The notes: generated by a model not told the origin, from the letters alone. A stretch of 64,000 nucleotides of DNA from Candidatus Latescibacterota bacterium (GCA_022822725.1 JAJEAN010000004.1:1-64000), one strand, 5' to 3'. Positions 6,292 to 16,161 are shown, counted from the first letter of the stretch. Program-made: numbers and translations.

Positions 6292-8535
6292 ATGCGTGTT
6301 ACCCATATACACCTGGAAGCCATCGAATACCAGACCGGGGGCGGCCTGTCCGTCAAGCGATACGCCGAGCGTTTATCACCGGACGAAGCCATTGAACCCG
6401 TCATCGACGCGCTCGATACCCGCCTGGGCACCCTCTTCGCGTCCGGTTACGAGTATCCCGGAAGGTATACCCGGTGGGACATGGGGTTCGTCGATCCGCC
6501 GATCCGAATCGAAACCCGGGAGAACGCCTTTCGTATCGATGCCCTGAACGCACGGGGCGGGATGTTGCTGCCCGCGATCCTCGCGCAGGTAGAAGGTCTG
6601 CGGGCCACGCGTACCGTTACCCGTCACGAAGACCGCGTCTCCGGCGAGGTGCATCCGCCCGGCGAACATTTCCCGGAAGAGCAGCGCAGCCGGCAGCCTT
6701 CCGTTTTCTCGATCCTGCGGGGGATCATCGATCTCTTCTCCTGCCCGGACGAGCATCATCTCGGCCTCTACGGCGCCTTCGGCTACGACCTTGCCTTCCA
6801 GTTCGAACCCATGGACTACCGGCTTCCCCGCCCCGCGGACCAGCGCGACCTGGTGCTCTACCTGCCCGACCGGTTGGTCACGGTCGATCACAATCGCGAG
6901 GTGGCCATCCGGTACGATTACGAATTCGATACGGGCGGCGAGTCTACCGAGGGCCTGCCCAGGGAGGGCGCCGTCCAGCCCTACCGCGCGGGTCATGCCA
7001 CGGCCGCCAGGGAATTCGAGCAGGGCGACTATGCCGACATCGTCCGCAAGGCGCAGGAGTACTTCAGGCGAGGCGACCTGTTCGAAGTCGTACCCAGCCA
7101 GACGTTCTACGAGTCATGCCCGGACCCGCCTTCCGAGATCTTCCGTCGCCTGAGGGAGCGGAATCCCGCGCCGTACGCCACGCTCATCAACCTGGGACAG
7201 CGCGAATACCTGGTCGGCGCGTCGCCCGAGATGTTCGTCCGGGGTGAAGGGATCCGTATCGAGACCTGCCCCATTTCAGGCACGGTCAGCCGGGGGAACG
7301 ACGCGTTGAGCGACGCCGACCAGATCCTCAAGTTGCTGAGCTCGGAGAAAGAGGAATCCGAGTTGACCATGTGTACGGACGTGGACCGGAACGACAAGTC
7401 GCGGATATGCGTGCCCGGCAGCGTCCGGGTCATCGGACGGCGTCAGATCGAGATGTACTCGAGGGTGATCCATACGGTCGACCACGTGGAAGGCGTCCTG
7501 CGGCCGGAGTATGACGCGCTGGACGCCTTTCTCGCACACACCTGGGCGGTCACCGTGACCGGCGCGCCGAAAATCTGGGCGATGCGGTTCATCGAAAGCA
7601 ACGAACGGTCGTGTCGCGCCTGGTACGGCGGCGCGATCGGATTCCTCGGATTCGACGGAAACATGAATACGGGGCTCACTTTGAGGACCATACGCATCAA
7701 GGACGGGGTCGCCGAGGTGAGGGCCGGGAGCACGCTGCTGATCGACTCCATTCCCGGGGACGAAGAGCGCGAGACGGAACTCAAGGCCATGGCGTTCATT
7801 GATGCGATCGGGCGTCCCCGCGAATCCCTGGGGGGAAGCGCCCATTCCGGACACGCGGAAGACGCCGGATCGGGGAAGCGCGTGCTGCTGATGGACTACG
7901 AGGATTCTTTCGTGCATACGCTGGCCAACTACCTGCGCCAGACCGGCGCCGACGTCATGACGGTCAGGACGGGGATCTCGCGTTCCCGGCTGACGGAACT
8001 CATGGACACGTACGATCCGGACCTGGTCTTCCTGTCGCCCGGTCCCGGCCAGCCGACGGATTTCGACGTGGCCCTGGCCATCGACGCGGCGCTGGAACGG
8101 GCGCTGCCCATATTCGGCGTCTGCCTCGGGCTGCAGGGCATCGTCCAGTACTTCGGCGGCACCCTGGGCGTGCTGCCCTATCCCATGCACGGGAAGGAGT
8201 CGCGCGTGACCGTAAGGGACGGGCGGGACGGGCGGGACGGGCGTGCCGGGGCCCTGTTCGAAGGGTTCCCCCGGTCCTTCACCGTAGGCCGTTACCACTC
8301 GCTGCACGCCGAACGCGATCGGCTGCCGCCGGAGCTTTCGGTCACGGCGGAGACCGAGGACGGCATCGTCATGGCCATCGAACATCGCTCGATGCCCGTG
8401 GCGGCCGTGCAGTTCCATCCCGAATCCATCATGACGCTCAAGGACGGCATCGGCATCCGGCTCATCGACAACGTCTTCAGGAAACTGGTCAAAGCGGCCG
8501 ATGCGGTGGACGCGAGCCGGGAGGGCGGCTCATGA
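6292..8535 (+). CDS. trpE(G): Anthranilate synthase, fused TrpE-TrpG
   Basis: This enzyme converts chorismate and glutamine to anthranilate, the committed step to tryptophan. In 747 residues it joins an N-terminal TrpE part, a chorismate-binding core (about 240-510) and a C-terminal TrpG glutaminase (about 525-740). The glutaminase has Cys611 in GVCLGLQG and His709 in QFHPES, so the ammonia-generating triad is intact. The N-terminal segment YEYPGRYTRWDMGFVDPP closely resembles the fused enzymes of rhizobia, where attenuation of trpE(G) is documented. A 9-bp in-frame repeat near 8215-8245 gives RDGRDGRDG on a loop. The stop overlaps the trpS start (ATGA), so the two are translationally coupled. 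Confidence 0.97.
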   Translation: MRVTHIHLEAIEYQTGGGLSVKRYAERLSPDEAIEPVIDALDTRLGTLFASGYEYPGRYTRWDMGFVDPPIRIETRENAFRIDALNARGGMLLPAILAQVEGLRATRTVTRHEDRVSGEVHPPGEHFPEEQRSRQPSVFSILRGIIDLFSCPDEHHLGLYGAFGYDLAFQFEPMDYRLPRPADQRDLVLYLPDRLVTVDHNREVAIRYDYEFDTGGESTEGLPREGAVQPYRAGHATAAREFEQGDYADIVRKAQEYFRRGDLFEVVPSQTFYESCPDPPSEIFRRLRERNPAPYATLINLGQREYLVGASPEMFVRGEGIRIETCPISGTVSRGNDALSDADQILKLLSSEKEESELTMCTDVDRNDKSRICVPGSVRVIGRRQIEMYSRVIHTVDHVEGVLRPEYDALDAFLAHTWAVTVTGAPKIWAMRFIESNERSCRAWYGGAIGFLGFDGNMNTGLTLRTIRIKDGVAEVRAGSTLLIDSIPGDEERETELKAMAFIDAIGRPRESLGGSAHSGHAEDAGSGKRVLLMDYEDSFVHTLANYLRQTGADVMTVRTGISRSRLTELMDTYDPDLVFLSPGPGQPTDFDVALAIDAALERALPIFGVCLGLQGIVQYFGGTLGVLPYPMHGKESRVTVRDGRDGRDGRAGALFEGFPRSFTVGRYHSLHAERDRLPPELSVTAETEDGIVMAIEHRSMPVAAVQFHPESIMTLKDGIGIRLIDNVFRKLVKAADAVDASREGGS

Positions 8536-9701
8536 ACCGGCCCATGCACCAGCCTGCGAACCGGCCCATGCACCAGCCCATGGACCGGCCCATGCACCGG
8601 CCTTCGAACCGGCCCATGCACCGGCCCGACGTCATCCTGACGGGGATCAAGCCGACGGGCAGTCCGCACCTCGGCAACTACATCGGCGCCATCCGGCCCG
8701 CGCTGGAACTCGCGCGGCGGTCGCCCGAAGCCCATGCCATGTTTTTCCTGGCGGACTATCACGCCCTGACACTCGTGAAGGACCCCGCACGCTTCAGGGA
8801 TTTGTGCCACGAACTCGCCGCGACCTGGATCGCCTGCGGGCTGGATCACGAACGCCAGGTCTTCTACCGCCAGTCGGACGTGCCGGAGGTGTTCGAACTG
8901 TCCTGGATCCTGTCCTGTTCCACGTCGAAGGGCCTGATGAACCGCGCCCACGCGTACAAGGCGCAGGTGGACCGTCACAGGCGAGGCGCCGGGGTGGCGG
9001 ACGGCAGGGATGCGGACGGAGGAAAGGCGGACGCCGGCGGAGAGGTCTCGGACGCCGGGGTCGTGGCCGGAAGGGACGTGGACGCCGGGGTGAACATGGG
9101 GTTGTATTCCTATCCCATACTCATGGCGGCGGACATCTTGCTGTTCCAGGCGAAATACGTACCGGTGGGGCGGGACCAGGAACAGCACATCGAGATCGCC
9201 AGGGACATCGCCGCGCGTTTCAACCGGAGCTTCGGCGAAGTGCTCACCCTGCCGCTATACCTGTCCGATCCTACATCGGCCGAGATTCCCGGCACGGACG
9301 GTAGAAAGATGAGCAAGGCCTATAACAACACCATCCCGCTTTTCGGGTCGCGCGAACAGTTGCGCAAGGCCATATTCGGGATCAGGACGGATTCGAGTCC
9401 GCCCGGAACGCCCAGGGACCCCGGGACGTCGCTCGTGTTCCAGATTTACCGGCAGTTCGCGGACGGGGACCGGACCGAGGCGATGCGGAGCCGGTTGTTG
9501 CGGGGACGGATCACCTGGAAAGCGGCCAAGGAAGAGTTGTTCGACCTCGTCGACGGTATGCTGGAACGCCCAAGGGCGGTTTACGAGGAGTTGATGGCCG
9601 ACCGGTCCCGTATCGACCGCTTGCTGGAAGCGGGTGCCCGCAGCGCGCGGGAGCTGGCCCGTCCGACCATGGAGATCGTGCGGCAGGCGGTCGGGCGATA
9701 G
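8532..9701 (+). CDS. trpS: Tryptophanyl-tRNA synthetase with repeat-expanded N-terminus and insert
   Basis: This class I synthetase charges tRNA-Trp. The HIGH-type signature is PTGSPHLGNYIGA and the KMSKS-type signature is GRKMSKAYNN, and the core VILTGIKPTGS is typical. Two features are unusual. First, about 33 residues precede the normal start of the fold, made of four 8-residue repeats (NRPMHQPA-like). Second, a Gly/Ala/Asp-rich insert of about 33 residues (near 8980-9090) lies between AYKAQVD and VNMGLYSYPILMAADI. Its place inside the trp operon, overlapping trpEG by 4 bp, couples Trp-tRNA charging to Trp synthesis, which also feeds back on the leader peptide. A true start further in, at MHRPDVILTG, cannot be excluded. 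Confidence 0.94.
   Translation: MNRPMHQPANRPMHQPMDRPMHRPSNRPMHRPDVILTGIKPTGSPHLGNYIGAIRPALELARRSPEAHAMFFLADYHALTLVKDPARFRDLCHELAATWIACGLDHERQVFYRQSDVPEVFELSWILSCSTSKGLMNRAHAYKAQVDRHRRGAGVADGRDADGGKADAGGEVSDAGVVAGRDVDAGVNMGLYSYPILMAADILLFQAKYVPVGRDQEQHIEIARDIAARFNRSFGEVLTLPLYLSDPTSAEIPGTDGRKMSKAYNNTIPLFGSREQLRKAIFGIRTDSSPPGTPRDPGTSLVFQIYRQFADGDRTEAMRSRLLRGRITWKAAKEELFDLVDGMLERPRAVYEELMADRSRIDRLLEAGARSARELARPTMEIVRQAVGR
8535..8630. repeat. 24-bp tandem repeat, 4 copies, at the start of trpS
   Basis: Four contiguous 24-bp units (8535-8558, 8559-8582, 8583-8606, 8607-8630) share the core AACCGGCCCATGCACC. Because 24 is a multiple of three, they encode four 8-residue peptide repeats immediately after the start codon. 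Each unit also carries an in-frame ATG, so several alternative starts exist. Confidence 0.95.
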
Positions 9702-9797
9702 CGGCGTTCGTCGCGGTGAACGGTAAGCGCGCAACCTGGCGCCCGGCTGCCGGAGTCGGGCGATAGCGTCCCGCAGGCCGGCGTCCCGCAGGCCGGC
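9690..9797. repeat. Stop-codon-containing direct repeat and 15-bp tandem after trpS
   Basis: GTCGGGCGATAGCG occurs at 9690-9703, where it includes the trpS stop TAG, and again at 9755-9768. The second copy runs directly into two tandem 15-bp units, GTCCCGCAGGCCGGC (9768-9782 and 9783-9797). These fill most of the 134-bp gap between trpS and trpD. Confidence 0.85.
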
Positions 9798-9835
9798 GGC
9801 CTGGGTTTCAGGCGACGCAAAGGAGAAAGGGATTC

Positions 9836-10846
9836 ATGATACAGGCGGCCATTGCCAAGGCGATTGAAGGGATCTCTCTGACCGAAGCGGAAGCCGTGGA
9901 GGTCATGAACGGTATCATGTCTGGGGAGGCTACGCCGGCGCAGATCGGCGCCTTCCTCGTTGCCTTCCGCCTGAAGGGCGAGACGATTGAGGAGGTCACC
10001 GGGTTCGCCAGGGTCATGCGCGACCGGGCCACGCGGATCGACTGCCGGGCCTATCCCATCGTGGATACCTGCGGCACGGGAGGCGACGGAAAGCATACGT
10101 TCAACATATCGACGGCGGCGGCATTCGTGGCGGCGGCGGCGGGCGCGTCCATCGCCAAGCACGGCGGCCGCGCGGCGTCCAGCAAGGCGGGCAGCGCCGA
10201 CGTGCTGGCGGCCCTGGGCGTCCGAATCGAAACGCCGCCGGAAACGGTGTCCGCGTGTATCGACGAGATCGGCATAGGGTTCATGTTCGCCCCCGCCCTC
10301 CACTCGGCCATGCGGTTCGCCAGCGGACCGCGCCGGGAACTGGGCGTGCGGACGGTGCTCAACCTGCTGGGACCGCTGACCAATCCGGCCGGGACCACGG
10401 CCCAGGTCATGGGCGTATACGACGCGGGCGTCGTCCAGACCGCCGCCCACGTCCTGAACAACCTGGGGGCGGAGCGCGCTTTCGTGGTACACAGCGCGGA
10501 CGGGCTGGACGAGTTTACCACCACGGCGCCGACCCACGTGGCAGAAGCCCGGGACGGCGTCGTGAGAACCTATGACGTCGCACCGGAGGATTTTGGCCTG
10601 CCGCGGGCGTCCATCGAGGATCTCAAGGGGGGCGAGGCGGAAGAGAACGCGGAGATCATCCTGTCGGTGCTGGGCGGAGCGTCCGGTCCCCGGCGGGACA
10701 TCGTCCTGCTTAACGCGGCGGCGGCGATCGTGGCCGGCGCTGCGGCGGAGGACTTCGACGAAGGCATCGAAAAGGCGGCCAGGGCCATTGATACCGGCGC
10801 GGCACGGGAGAAACTCGACGCGTTGGTCCGCATGACCGGCGGATGA
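9836..10846 (+). CDS. trpD: Anthranilate phosphoribosyltransferase
   Basis: This enzyme transfers phosphoribose from PRPP to anthranilate, the second step of the Trp branch. The 336-residue length is normal. The PRPP-binding glycine motif DTCGTGGDGKHTFNIST, the segment KHGGRAASSKAGSADVL and the pattern NLLGPLTNPA are all present. An AAAGGAG ribosome binding site lies just upstream of ATG 9836. Although trpG is often fused to trpD in other bacteria, here the glutaminase is fused to TrpE instead. The end of the gene, including its TGA, is duplicated in the following spacer. Confidence 0.97.
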   Translation: MIQAAIAKAIEGISLTEAEAVEVMNGIMSGEATPAQIGAFLVAFRLKGETIEEVTGFARVMRDRATRIDCRAYPIVDTCGTGGDGKHTFNISTAAAFVAAAAGASIAKHGGRAASSKAGSADVLAALGVRIETPPETVSACIDEIGIGFMFAPALHSAMRFASGPRRELGVRTVLNLLGPLTNPAGTTAQVMGVYDAGVVQTAAHVLNNLGAERAFVVHSADGLDEFTTTAPTHVAEARDGVVRTYDVAPEDFGLPRASIEDLKGGEAEENAEIILSVLGGASGPRRDIVLLNAAAAIVAGAAAEDFDEGIEKAARAIDTGAAREKLDALVRMTGG

Positions 10847-10882
10847 GGCTTCGGACTCGACCGGCGGATGAGGCTCCGGACC
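10834..10882. repeat. 25-bp tandem duplication covering the trpD stop codon
   Basis: The sequence GACCGGCGGATGAGGCT at 10834-10850 contains the trpD TGA (10844-10846). It recurs at 10859-10875, and the following bases (TCGGAC / CCGGAC) also match. The duplication fills most of the first half of the spacer before trpC. Confidence 0.85.
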
Positions 10883-10914
10883 CCGGGTAACGGGATGGGA
10901 AAGACAGGGAAGTC

Positions 10915-11748
10915 ATGAATATCCTTGATCGTATCGTAGCGCATAAGATCGAAGAGGTCGAAGACCGGAAGCGGCGCGTGCCCCTGGCCGAAGCCGGGCC
11001 CGTTCGCCGCAGCGACGTCCGGCCCTTCGACCGCGCGCTGAAACACGGGGACGGCATCGGGGTCATCGCCGAGTTCAAGAAGGCTTCTCCGTCGAAGGGC
11101 GCGATCCGACCCGACGCAGCGCCGGCGGAGATCGGGCCGGTGTACGCGGCCCACGGCGCTTCGGCCATATCGGTGTTGACGGACCGGCGGTTCTTCCAGG
11201 GCTGCGACGAGGACCTGGCGGTCCTTCGCCGGTGCGTCCCGGTGCCCGTGTTGCGCAAGGAGTTTATCGTGGACGAGTACCAGGTCCACGAGACCGCGGC
11301 GCTGGGTGCGGACGCCATGCTGCTCATCGCGGCCGTCCTGGACGACGCCCGCCTGGCGGCCCTGCAACGCATCGCGGCGGCTTACGGCCTGCACTGCCTG
11401 GTGGAAGTGCATGACGAGCGGGAAATGGACCGGGCCCTGGCGGCGGGCAGCCGCATTATCGGCATCAACAACCGGGACCTGACGGACTTTACCGTTTCGC
11501 TGGAAACGTCGATTCGTCTCCGGCCGCGCATCCCCCGGGACATCGTGACCGTCAGCGAGAGCGGGATCCACGGTCGCGAGGACGTCCTGCGGCTGCAGGA
11601 GGCGGGATTCGACGCCGTACTCGTGGGCGAGTCCCTGATGGGGGCGGCGGAGATCGGCGGACAACTGGACGCCCTGCTGGGCAGGGCCACCGCGGAGGCG
11701 CAGCAGGGGATCCGAGGTCGAACGGTTTCCCCGGGGACAGGGCCATGA
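10915..11748 (+). CDS. trpC: Indole-3-glycerol phosphate synthase
   Basis: This enzyme closes the indole ring of CdRP to give indole-3-glycerol phosphate. The 277-residue TIM barrel has EFKKASPSKG (catalytic Lys region), LTDRRFFQG, LRKEFIVDEYQ, IGINNRDL and VSESGI in the family order. The C-terminal 20 or so residues are a charged tail beyond the usual fold. The stop overlaps the trpF start by 4 bp (ATGA). Confidence 0.97.
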   Translation: MNILDRIVAHKIEEVEDRKRRVPLAEAGPVRRSDVRPFDRALKHGDGIGVIAEFKKASPSKGAIRPDAAPAEIGPVYAAHGASAISVLTDRRFFQGCDEDLAVLRRCVPVPVLRKEFIVDEYQVHETAALGADAMLLIAAVLDDARLAALQRIAAAYGLHCLVEVHDEREMDRALAAGSRIIGINNRDLTDFTVSLETSIRLRPRIPRDIVTVSESGIHGREDVLRLQEAGFDAVLVGESLMGAAEIGGQLDALLGRATAEAQQGIRGRTVSPGTGP

Positions 11749-12395
11749 ATCCGGTCAGGATCAAGATCTGCGGCATCACGAACGAGGAGGACGCCGCCGC
11801 GGCGGTTCGCGCGGGCGCGGACGCGCTCGGATTCATCTTCTATGCGGGCAGTCCCCGCTGCGTGGAACCGGGACGCGCCGCGGAAATCGTGGCAGGACTG
11901 CCGCCCTTCGTCGTACCTGTAGGCGTATTCGTGAACGCGGCGGCCGGCGACGTCGACGGAATCTGTGAGACCGCGGGTATCCGGGTCGTGCAGCTCCACG
12001 GCGACGAAACGCCCGGTTTCTGCGGTACGCTGGGACGCCCGGTCATCAAGGCCTTCCGCGTCAGGGACGCATCGTGGAAATCCGATGCCGCGGCCTATCC
12101 CGTCGGCGCGGTGTTGCTCGATACGTACGCCGAAGACCGGTACGGCGGCACGGGAACCACTTTCGACTGGCGGCTCGTGGAAGGCAGTCCCCACCGCGTC
12201 ATCCTGAGCGGCGGACTGAATCCGGACAACGTGGCCGAGGCCGTGCGCAGTGTGCGGCCCTACGGCGTGGATACGGGCAGCGGCGTGGAGCGGGAACCGG
12301 GCCGCAAGGACCACGAAAAGATCCGGGCTTTCGTGGAGTCCGCGAGGCGGTCGGAGTCGGCGAGGCGGACGAAGTCGGCGAGGCGGACCGTATGA
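11745..12395 (+). CDS. trpF: Phosphoribosylanthranilate isomerase
   Basis: This enzyme interconverts PRA and CdRP in tryptophan synthesis. The 216-residue barrel has the N-terminal KICGITNEEDA with the catalytic Cys, GFIFYAGSPR, VQLHGDE, and the phosphate-binding SGGLNPDNV near the C-terminus. The last 19 residues ([19 protein letters not shown]) come from an in-frame repeat with a SARR core and lie outside the fold. It overlaps both neighbours by 4 bp, so translation of trpC, trpF and aroE is coupled. Confidence 0.96.
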   Translation: MNPVRIKICGITNEEDAAAAVRAGADALGFIFYAGSPRCVEPGRAAEIVAGLPPFVVPVGVFVNAAAGDVDGICETAGIRVVQLHGDETPGFCGTLGRPVIKAFRVRDASWKSDAAAYPVGAVLLDTYAEDRYGGTGTTFDWRLVEGSPHRVILSGGLNPDNVAEAVRSVRPYGVDTGSGVEREPGRKDHEKIRAFVESARRSESARRTKSARRTV

Positions 12396-13279
12396 ATACT
12401 TCGCGTGAGCACGGGCCCGGCGGCCACGCCATATCGGGTTCGACCCGCGTGGTCGGCGTTTGCGGGCAGGGCATCGGATATACGCTTTCGCCGGCCATGC
12501 ATAACGCGGCCTTTCGCCATTGCGGACTGGATTATGTGTATGTAACCTTCGAAATCGCGACCTCCGGCGTGAGGCAGGCCGTCGAGGGCATCCGGGGACT
12601 GGGCCTGGCGGGGGTCAACGTGACCAAACCGCTCAAGACGGACGTGCTGCCCTACCTGGACGAGGTGTCCGAAGAGGCCCGCAGGATCGGTTCGATCAAC
12701 ACCATCGTGAACCATGGGGGCCGGCTTGCCGGCACATCGACGGACGGCGCCGGACTGCTGCGTGCGCTCGGGGAAAAAGGCGTTTCCGTCGCGGGTTCGA
12801 GGCTGTTGATCCTGGGTGCGGGCGGCGCGGCCCGGGCGGCCTGCGCCATGGCCCGAGGGCAGGGCGCCGCATCGATAACCATCGCCGCGCGCAACGCGGA
12901 GCGGGCCCGGGAAACGGCGTCGGTGGGAGACGCGGAGGCGATCACGCTTTCGCCGTCCGACCTCGGCGCCGCGTTCCGTGGGGCCGACCTGGTGATAAAC
13001 GCGATACCGCTGGACCTGCCCCTGGAAGCCGGCTGGTTCGCCGCCGGGCAGTTCGTCTACGACACGCGTTACGACCAGGCGGAGACCGGACTGATGCGAT
13101 GCGCCCGGTCGCGGGGCGCGGAGACCTCGAACGGCACCGGCATGCTGCTGTTCCAGGGCGCGGCGTCTTTTGAGATCTGGACCGGCCGCGCGGCGCCGGT
13201 CGAAGTGATGAGAAGCGCGTTGGAGGAACAGTTGCGGTGCAGGACGGATCGGGAGGAGACGGCATGTTGCGATACCTGA
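12392..13279 (+). CDS. aroE: Shikimate dehydrogenase
   Basis: This enzyme reduces 3-dehydroshikimate to shikimate with NADPH. The 295-residue protein has SPAMHNAAF (shikimate-binding serine), NVTKPLK with the catalytic Lys, the NADP-binding GAGGAARAA, and the late motif [17 protein letters not shown]. About 20 residues precede the normal start of the fold. I chose the ATG at 12392 because it overlaps the trpF stop (ATGA); the frame is open further upstream inside trpF, but that part reads as shadow. It overlaps the start of aroC by 16 bp. Confidence 0.96.
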   Translation: MNTSREHGPGGHAISGSTRVVGVCGQGIGYTLSPAMHNAAFRHCGLDYVYVTFEIATSGVRQAVEGIRGLGLAGVNVTKPLKTDVLPYLDEVSEEARRIGSINTIVNHGGRLAGTSTDGAGLLRALGEKGVSVAGSRLLILGAGGAARAACAMARGQGAASITIAARNAERARETASVGDAEAITLSPSDLGAAFRGADLVINAIPLDLPLEAGWFAAGQFVYDTRYDQAETGLMRCARSRGAETSNGTGMLLFQGAASFEIWTGRAAPVEVMRSALEEQLRCRTDREETACCDT

Positions 13280-14421
13280 CGGCAGGAGAATCACACGGAC
13301 CGGCCATATCGGCGATCCTGGAAGGACTGCCCGCGGGGGTGCCGGTCGCCGCGGAAGAGATCAACCGGGACCTGAAACGGCGACAGGGGGGCTACGGCCG
13401 GGGCCGTAGAATGCAGATCGAGACCGATACAATTGAGATCCGGGGCGGCGTGCGCCATGGCAGGACCATGGGCGGTCCGGTATCTCTCGTCGTGCAGAAC
13501 CGGGACTGGAACAACTGGACGGACGTGATGGCCATCGAGGAGGCCGAGGGCCCGGTGCGGCGGCGGGTGACCCGGCCCCGTCCCGGCCATGCCGATCTGG
13601 CGGGCGGACTGAAGTACGACCGCCGCGACCTGCGGGACATCCTGGAACGGGCGAGCGCCCGGGAAACGACCATGCGCGTGGCGGTCGGCGCGATCGCCCG
13701 GTCCCTCCTGGCGGAGTTCGGCATAAGCGTGCTCAGCCACGTCGTCCGGATCGGTCAGGTGGACGCGGACGTGAGCGGCCTGACGAACGATGAGATCATC
13801 GAACGGGCCGAAGTCTCGCCCGTGCGCTGCGCCGACGGAGACGCCGCACAGAAGATGATCGCGGAAATCGACCGGGCGAAGTCCCTCAAGGACACGATCG
13901 GCGGGGTCTTCGAGGTCAAGGCGCTGAACGCGCCGCCCGGCCTCGGCAGCCACGTGCAGTGGGACCGCAAGCTCGACGGCCGCCTGGCCCAGGCGGTCAT
14001 GAGCATCCAGGCCGTAAAGGGCGTGGAGATCGGGCTGGGCTTCGGCGTGACCCGGGTCCTCGGTTCCGAGGTCCACGACGAGATCTACTACGAAGGCGGA
14101 CGGTTCTATCGCGAGACGAACCGGGCCGGAGGCCTGGAGGGCGGCATGACCGAAGGCGAAGAGATCGTCGTCCGCGGTGCGCTCAAGCCCATCGCGACGC
14201 TCATGCGCACGATCATGTCGGTGGATATCGAGACCAAGGAAGCCTTCGATTCCGCCAAGGAACGGTCCGACGTATGCACCGTTCCGGCCGCCGGGGTGAT
14301 CGGCGAAGCGGTGGTGGCCTTCGTCGTCGCCGACGCCATGCAGGAGAAATTCGGGGGCGACAGCCTCGAGGAAATGCAGCGCAACTACCGGGGCTACATG
14401 GACCAGGTGGCGCGTTACTGA
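13264..14421 (+). CDS. aroC: Chorismate synthase
   Basis: This FMNH2-dependent enzyme converts EPSP to chorismate, the branch-point compound for the whole operon. The 385-residue reading carries the signatures [32 protein letters not shown] and [14 protein letters not shown]. The ATG at 13264 is preceded by a near-perfect ribosome binding site (GGGAGGAG) placed inside the end of aroE. An in-frame ATG-like extension to 13237 is less likely. The substrate-making enzyme EPSP synthase (aroA) is not encoded in the window. Confidence 0.97.
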   Translation: MLRYLTAGESHGPAISAILEGLPAGVPVAAEEINRDLKRRQGGYGRGRRMQIETDTIEIRGGVRHGRTMGGPVSLVVQNRDWNNWTDVMAIEEAEGPVRRRVTRPRPGHADLAGGLKYDRRDLRDILERASARETTMRVAVGAIARSLLAEFGISVLSHVVRIGQVDADVSGLTNDEIIERAEVSPVRCADGDAAQKMIAEIDRAKSLKDTIGGVFEVKALNAPPGLGSHVQWDRKLDGRLAQAVMSIQAVKGVEIGLGFGVTRVLGSEVHDEIYYEGGRFYRETNRAGGLEGGMTEGEEIVVRGALKPIATLMRTIMSVDIETKEAFDSAKERSDVCTVPAAGVIGEAVVAFVVADAMQEKFGGDSLEEMQRNYRGYMDQVARY

Positions 14422-14495
14422 CGAGGGTATCGTTATGCGAACGATGAAACGCCGGATCGGGGCCGGCGTACCGCTCCGGCGCCTTCCGGCCCGAC

Positions 14496-16127
14496 GTGGC
14501 ACGGTCAACAGGCGGGCGGGAAGTGGCTGAACCTGGAAAACGTCATCCCGAAGGCATCGTCCTGATCGGCTTCATGGGCACGGGCAAGACGGCGGTGGGC
14601 TGGCGCCTGGCACGCGCCCTGGGTGTGCCCTTCGTGGACACCGACACGCTGATCGAGAAGAAGGCCGGGGCGCGTATCCCCGAGATCTTCAAGCAACGGG
14701 GGGAGACCGGTTTCCGTGCGATCGAGAAGGCGGTCGTCCGGGGCCTCGCCGACGGGGTGCGCAGGATAGTCGCCACCGGCGGCGGCGCGGTGCTCGATCC
14801 GGAAAACTTCGCCGTCCTGCGGTCGCTGGGTTCGGTCATACACCTGAACGCGCCGGCAGAAACGGTCCTGGCACGCACGCGCGGCGATGCGGGGACCAGG
14901 CCGCTCCTGGCCGGGGACGACCCGCTGGAGCGGATCCGGTCGCTCCAGCGCGAGCGCGCGCCGGTATACGGCCGGGCGGACCACGAGATCGACACGTCGC
15001 GGCATACGATCGAGGAAACGGTGGAGATGGTCATGACCCTGGTGGAAAGCGATGAACGGGTGATCCGGGTGGACCTCGGATCCGACAGCTACGACATCGT
15101 GATCGGACCCGATGTGCTCGACCGGCTGGGAACCCGGATGACGTCCTTCGATCTGACCGGCCGCGCGCTGGTCGTGACGCATCCGGGCATCGCGGAACGC
15201 TATGGTGGCCGGACGGCGGACGCCCTGCGATCGGCCGGGTTCGAACCGGACCTGGTCGAAGTGCCGGACGGCGAGGCGCAGAAATCGCTGCCGTGGGCCG
15301 AAAAGCTCTATGACGCCATGCTCGCCCACCGGATGGACCGCCGTTCCCCCGTCATCGCGCTCGGCGGCGGGGTCATCGGAGACCTGGCCGGATTCGCCGC
15401 GGCCACCTTCCTGCGCGGTGTCCCGTTCGTCCAGGTCCCCACCTCGCTCCTGGCCCAGGTGGATGCCAGCGTGGGGGGCAAGGTGGCCGTGGACCACCGC
15501 CGCGGGAAGAACCTGATCGGCGCGTTCTATCAGCCCCTGCTCGTGCTGGCCAGCCTGGATACGCTCGACAGCCTGCCGGACCGGGAACTGCGCGCGGGCA
15601 TGGCGGAAGTCATCAAGTACGGCGTCATTGCAGACCCCGGCCTGTTCGCCTATATTGAGGGGCGCCTGGACGATATACTAAAACGCGACCGGGGCGTGTT
15701 GGCGCACCTCGTGGCGCGGTCCTGCGAGATCAAGGCGGAAGTGGTCGCCGGCGACGAGCGCGAGCAGGGCAGGCGGGCCATACTCAACTTCGGCCATACC
15801 ATGGGCCACGCCATCGAAACGCAGACGGGCATGCTGCACGGCGAGGCCGTGGCGGTCGGCATGATCTACGCCGCACGGGTCGCGGAGCGCATGGACATGC
15901 TGGACGGCAAAAGCGCCCGGCGGCTGGTCGAACTGGTGCGGCGTACGGGGCTGCCCCACCGGTGCGACGGGTTGGACGTCCCGGCGACGATCGAGACCAT
16001 GAAGTTCGACAAGAAGTCGGTGGGCGGCCGCCCGCGTTTCATCCTGCCCAGTCGCATCGGCGAGGTGGCGGTCCGTGACGACGTGCCCGCCGAATACATC
16101 CGGTCCGTCCTCGAGACGGGGAGCTAA
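14496..16127 (+). CDS. aroKB: Fused shikimate kinase / 3-dehydroquinate synthase
   Basis: One polypeptide of up to 543 residues carries two enzymes of the shikimate pathway. Residues about 20-180 are shikimate kinase (P-loop [32 protein letters not shown]). Residues about 185-540 are dehydroquinate synthase ([61 protein letters not shown]). All visible active-site motifs are intact. The start is uncertain: GTG 14496 gives the longest form, while GTG 14523 has GGCGGG upstream and starts closer to the kinase fold. The 74-bp gap before it is the largest in the middle of the operon, but I saw no promoter or terminator there. Confidence 0.95.
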   Translation: MARSTGGREVAEPGKRHPEGIVLIGFMGTGKTAVGWRLARALGVPFVDTDTLIEKKAGARIPEIFKQRGETGFRAIEKAVVRGLADGVRRIVATGGGAVLDPENFAVLRSLGSVIHLNAPAETVLARTRGDAGTRPLLAGDDPLERIRSLQRERAPVYGRADHEIDTSRHTIEETVEMVMTLVESDERVIRVDLGSDSYDIVIGPDVLDRLGTRMTSFDLTGRALVVTHPGIAERYGGRTADALRSAGFEPDLVEVPDGEAQKSLPWAEKLYDAMLAHRMDRRSPVIALGGGVIGDLAGFAAATFLRGVPFVQVPTSLLAQVDASVGGKVAVDHRRGKNLIGAFYQPLLVLASLDTLDSLPDRELRAGMAEVIKYGVIADPGLFAYIEGRLDDILKRDRGVLAHLVARSCEIKAEVVAGDEREQGRRAILNFGHTMGHAIETQTGMLHGEAVAVGMIYAARVAERMDMLDGKSARRLVELVRRTGLPHRCDGLDVPATIETMKFDKKSVGGRPRFILPSRIGEVAVRDDVPAEYIRSVLETGS

Positions 16128-16161
16128 AGAGGCGGCGCACCGGCGCCGGTTCGACGAGAAC

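Noticed and set aside
7276-8418. A 380-codon open frame antisense to trpEG
   Set aside because: Low-complexity, His/Arg/Gly-rich translation with no motifs; the plus strand encodes intact TrpEG.
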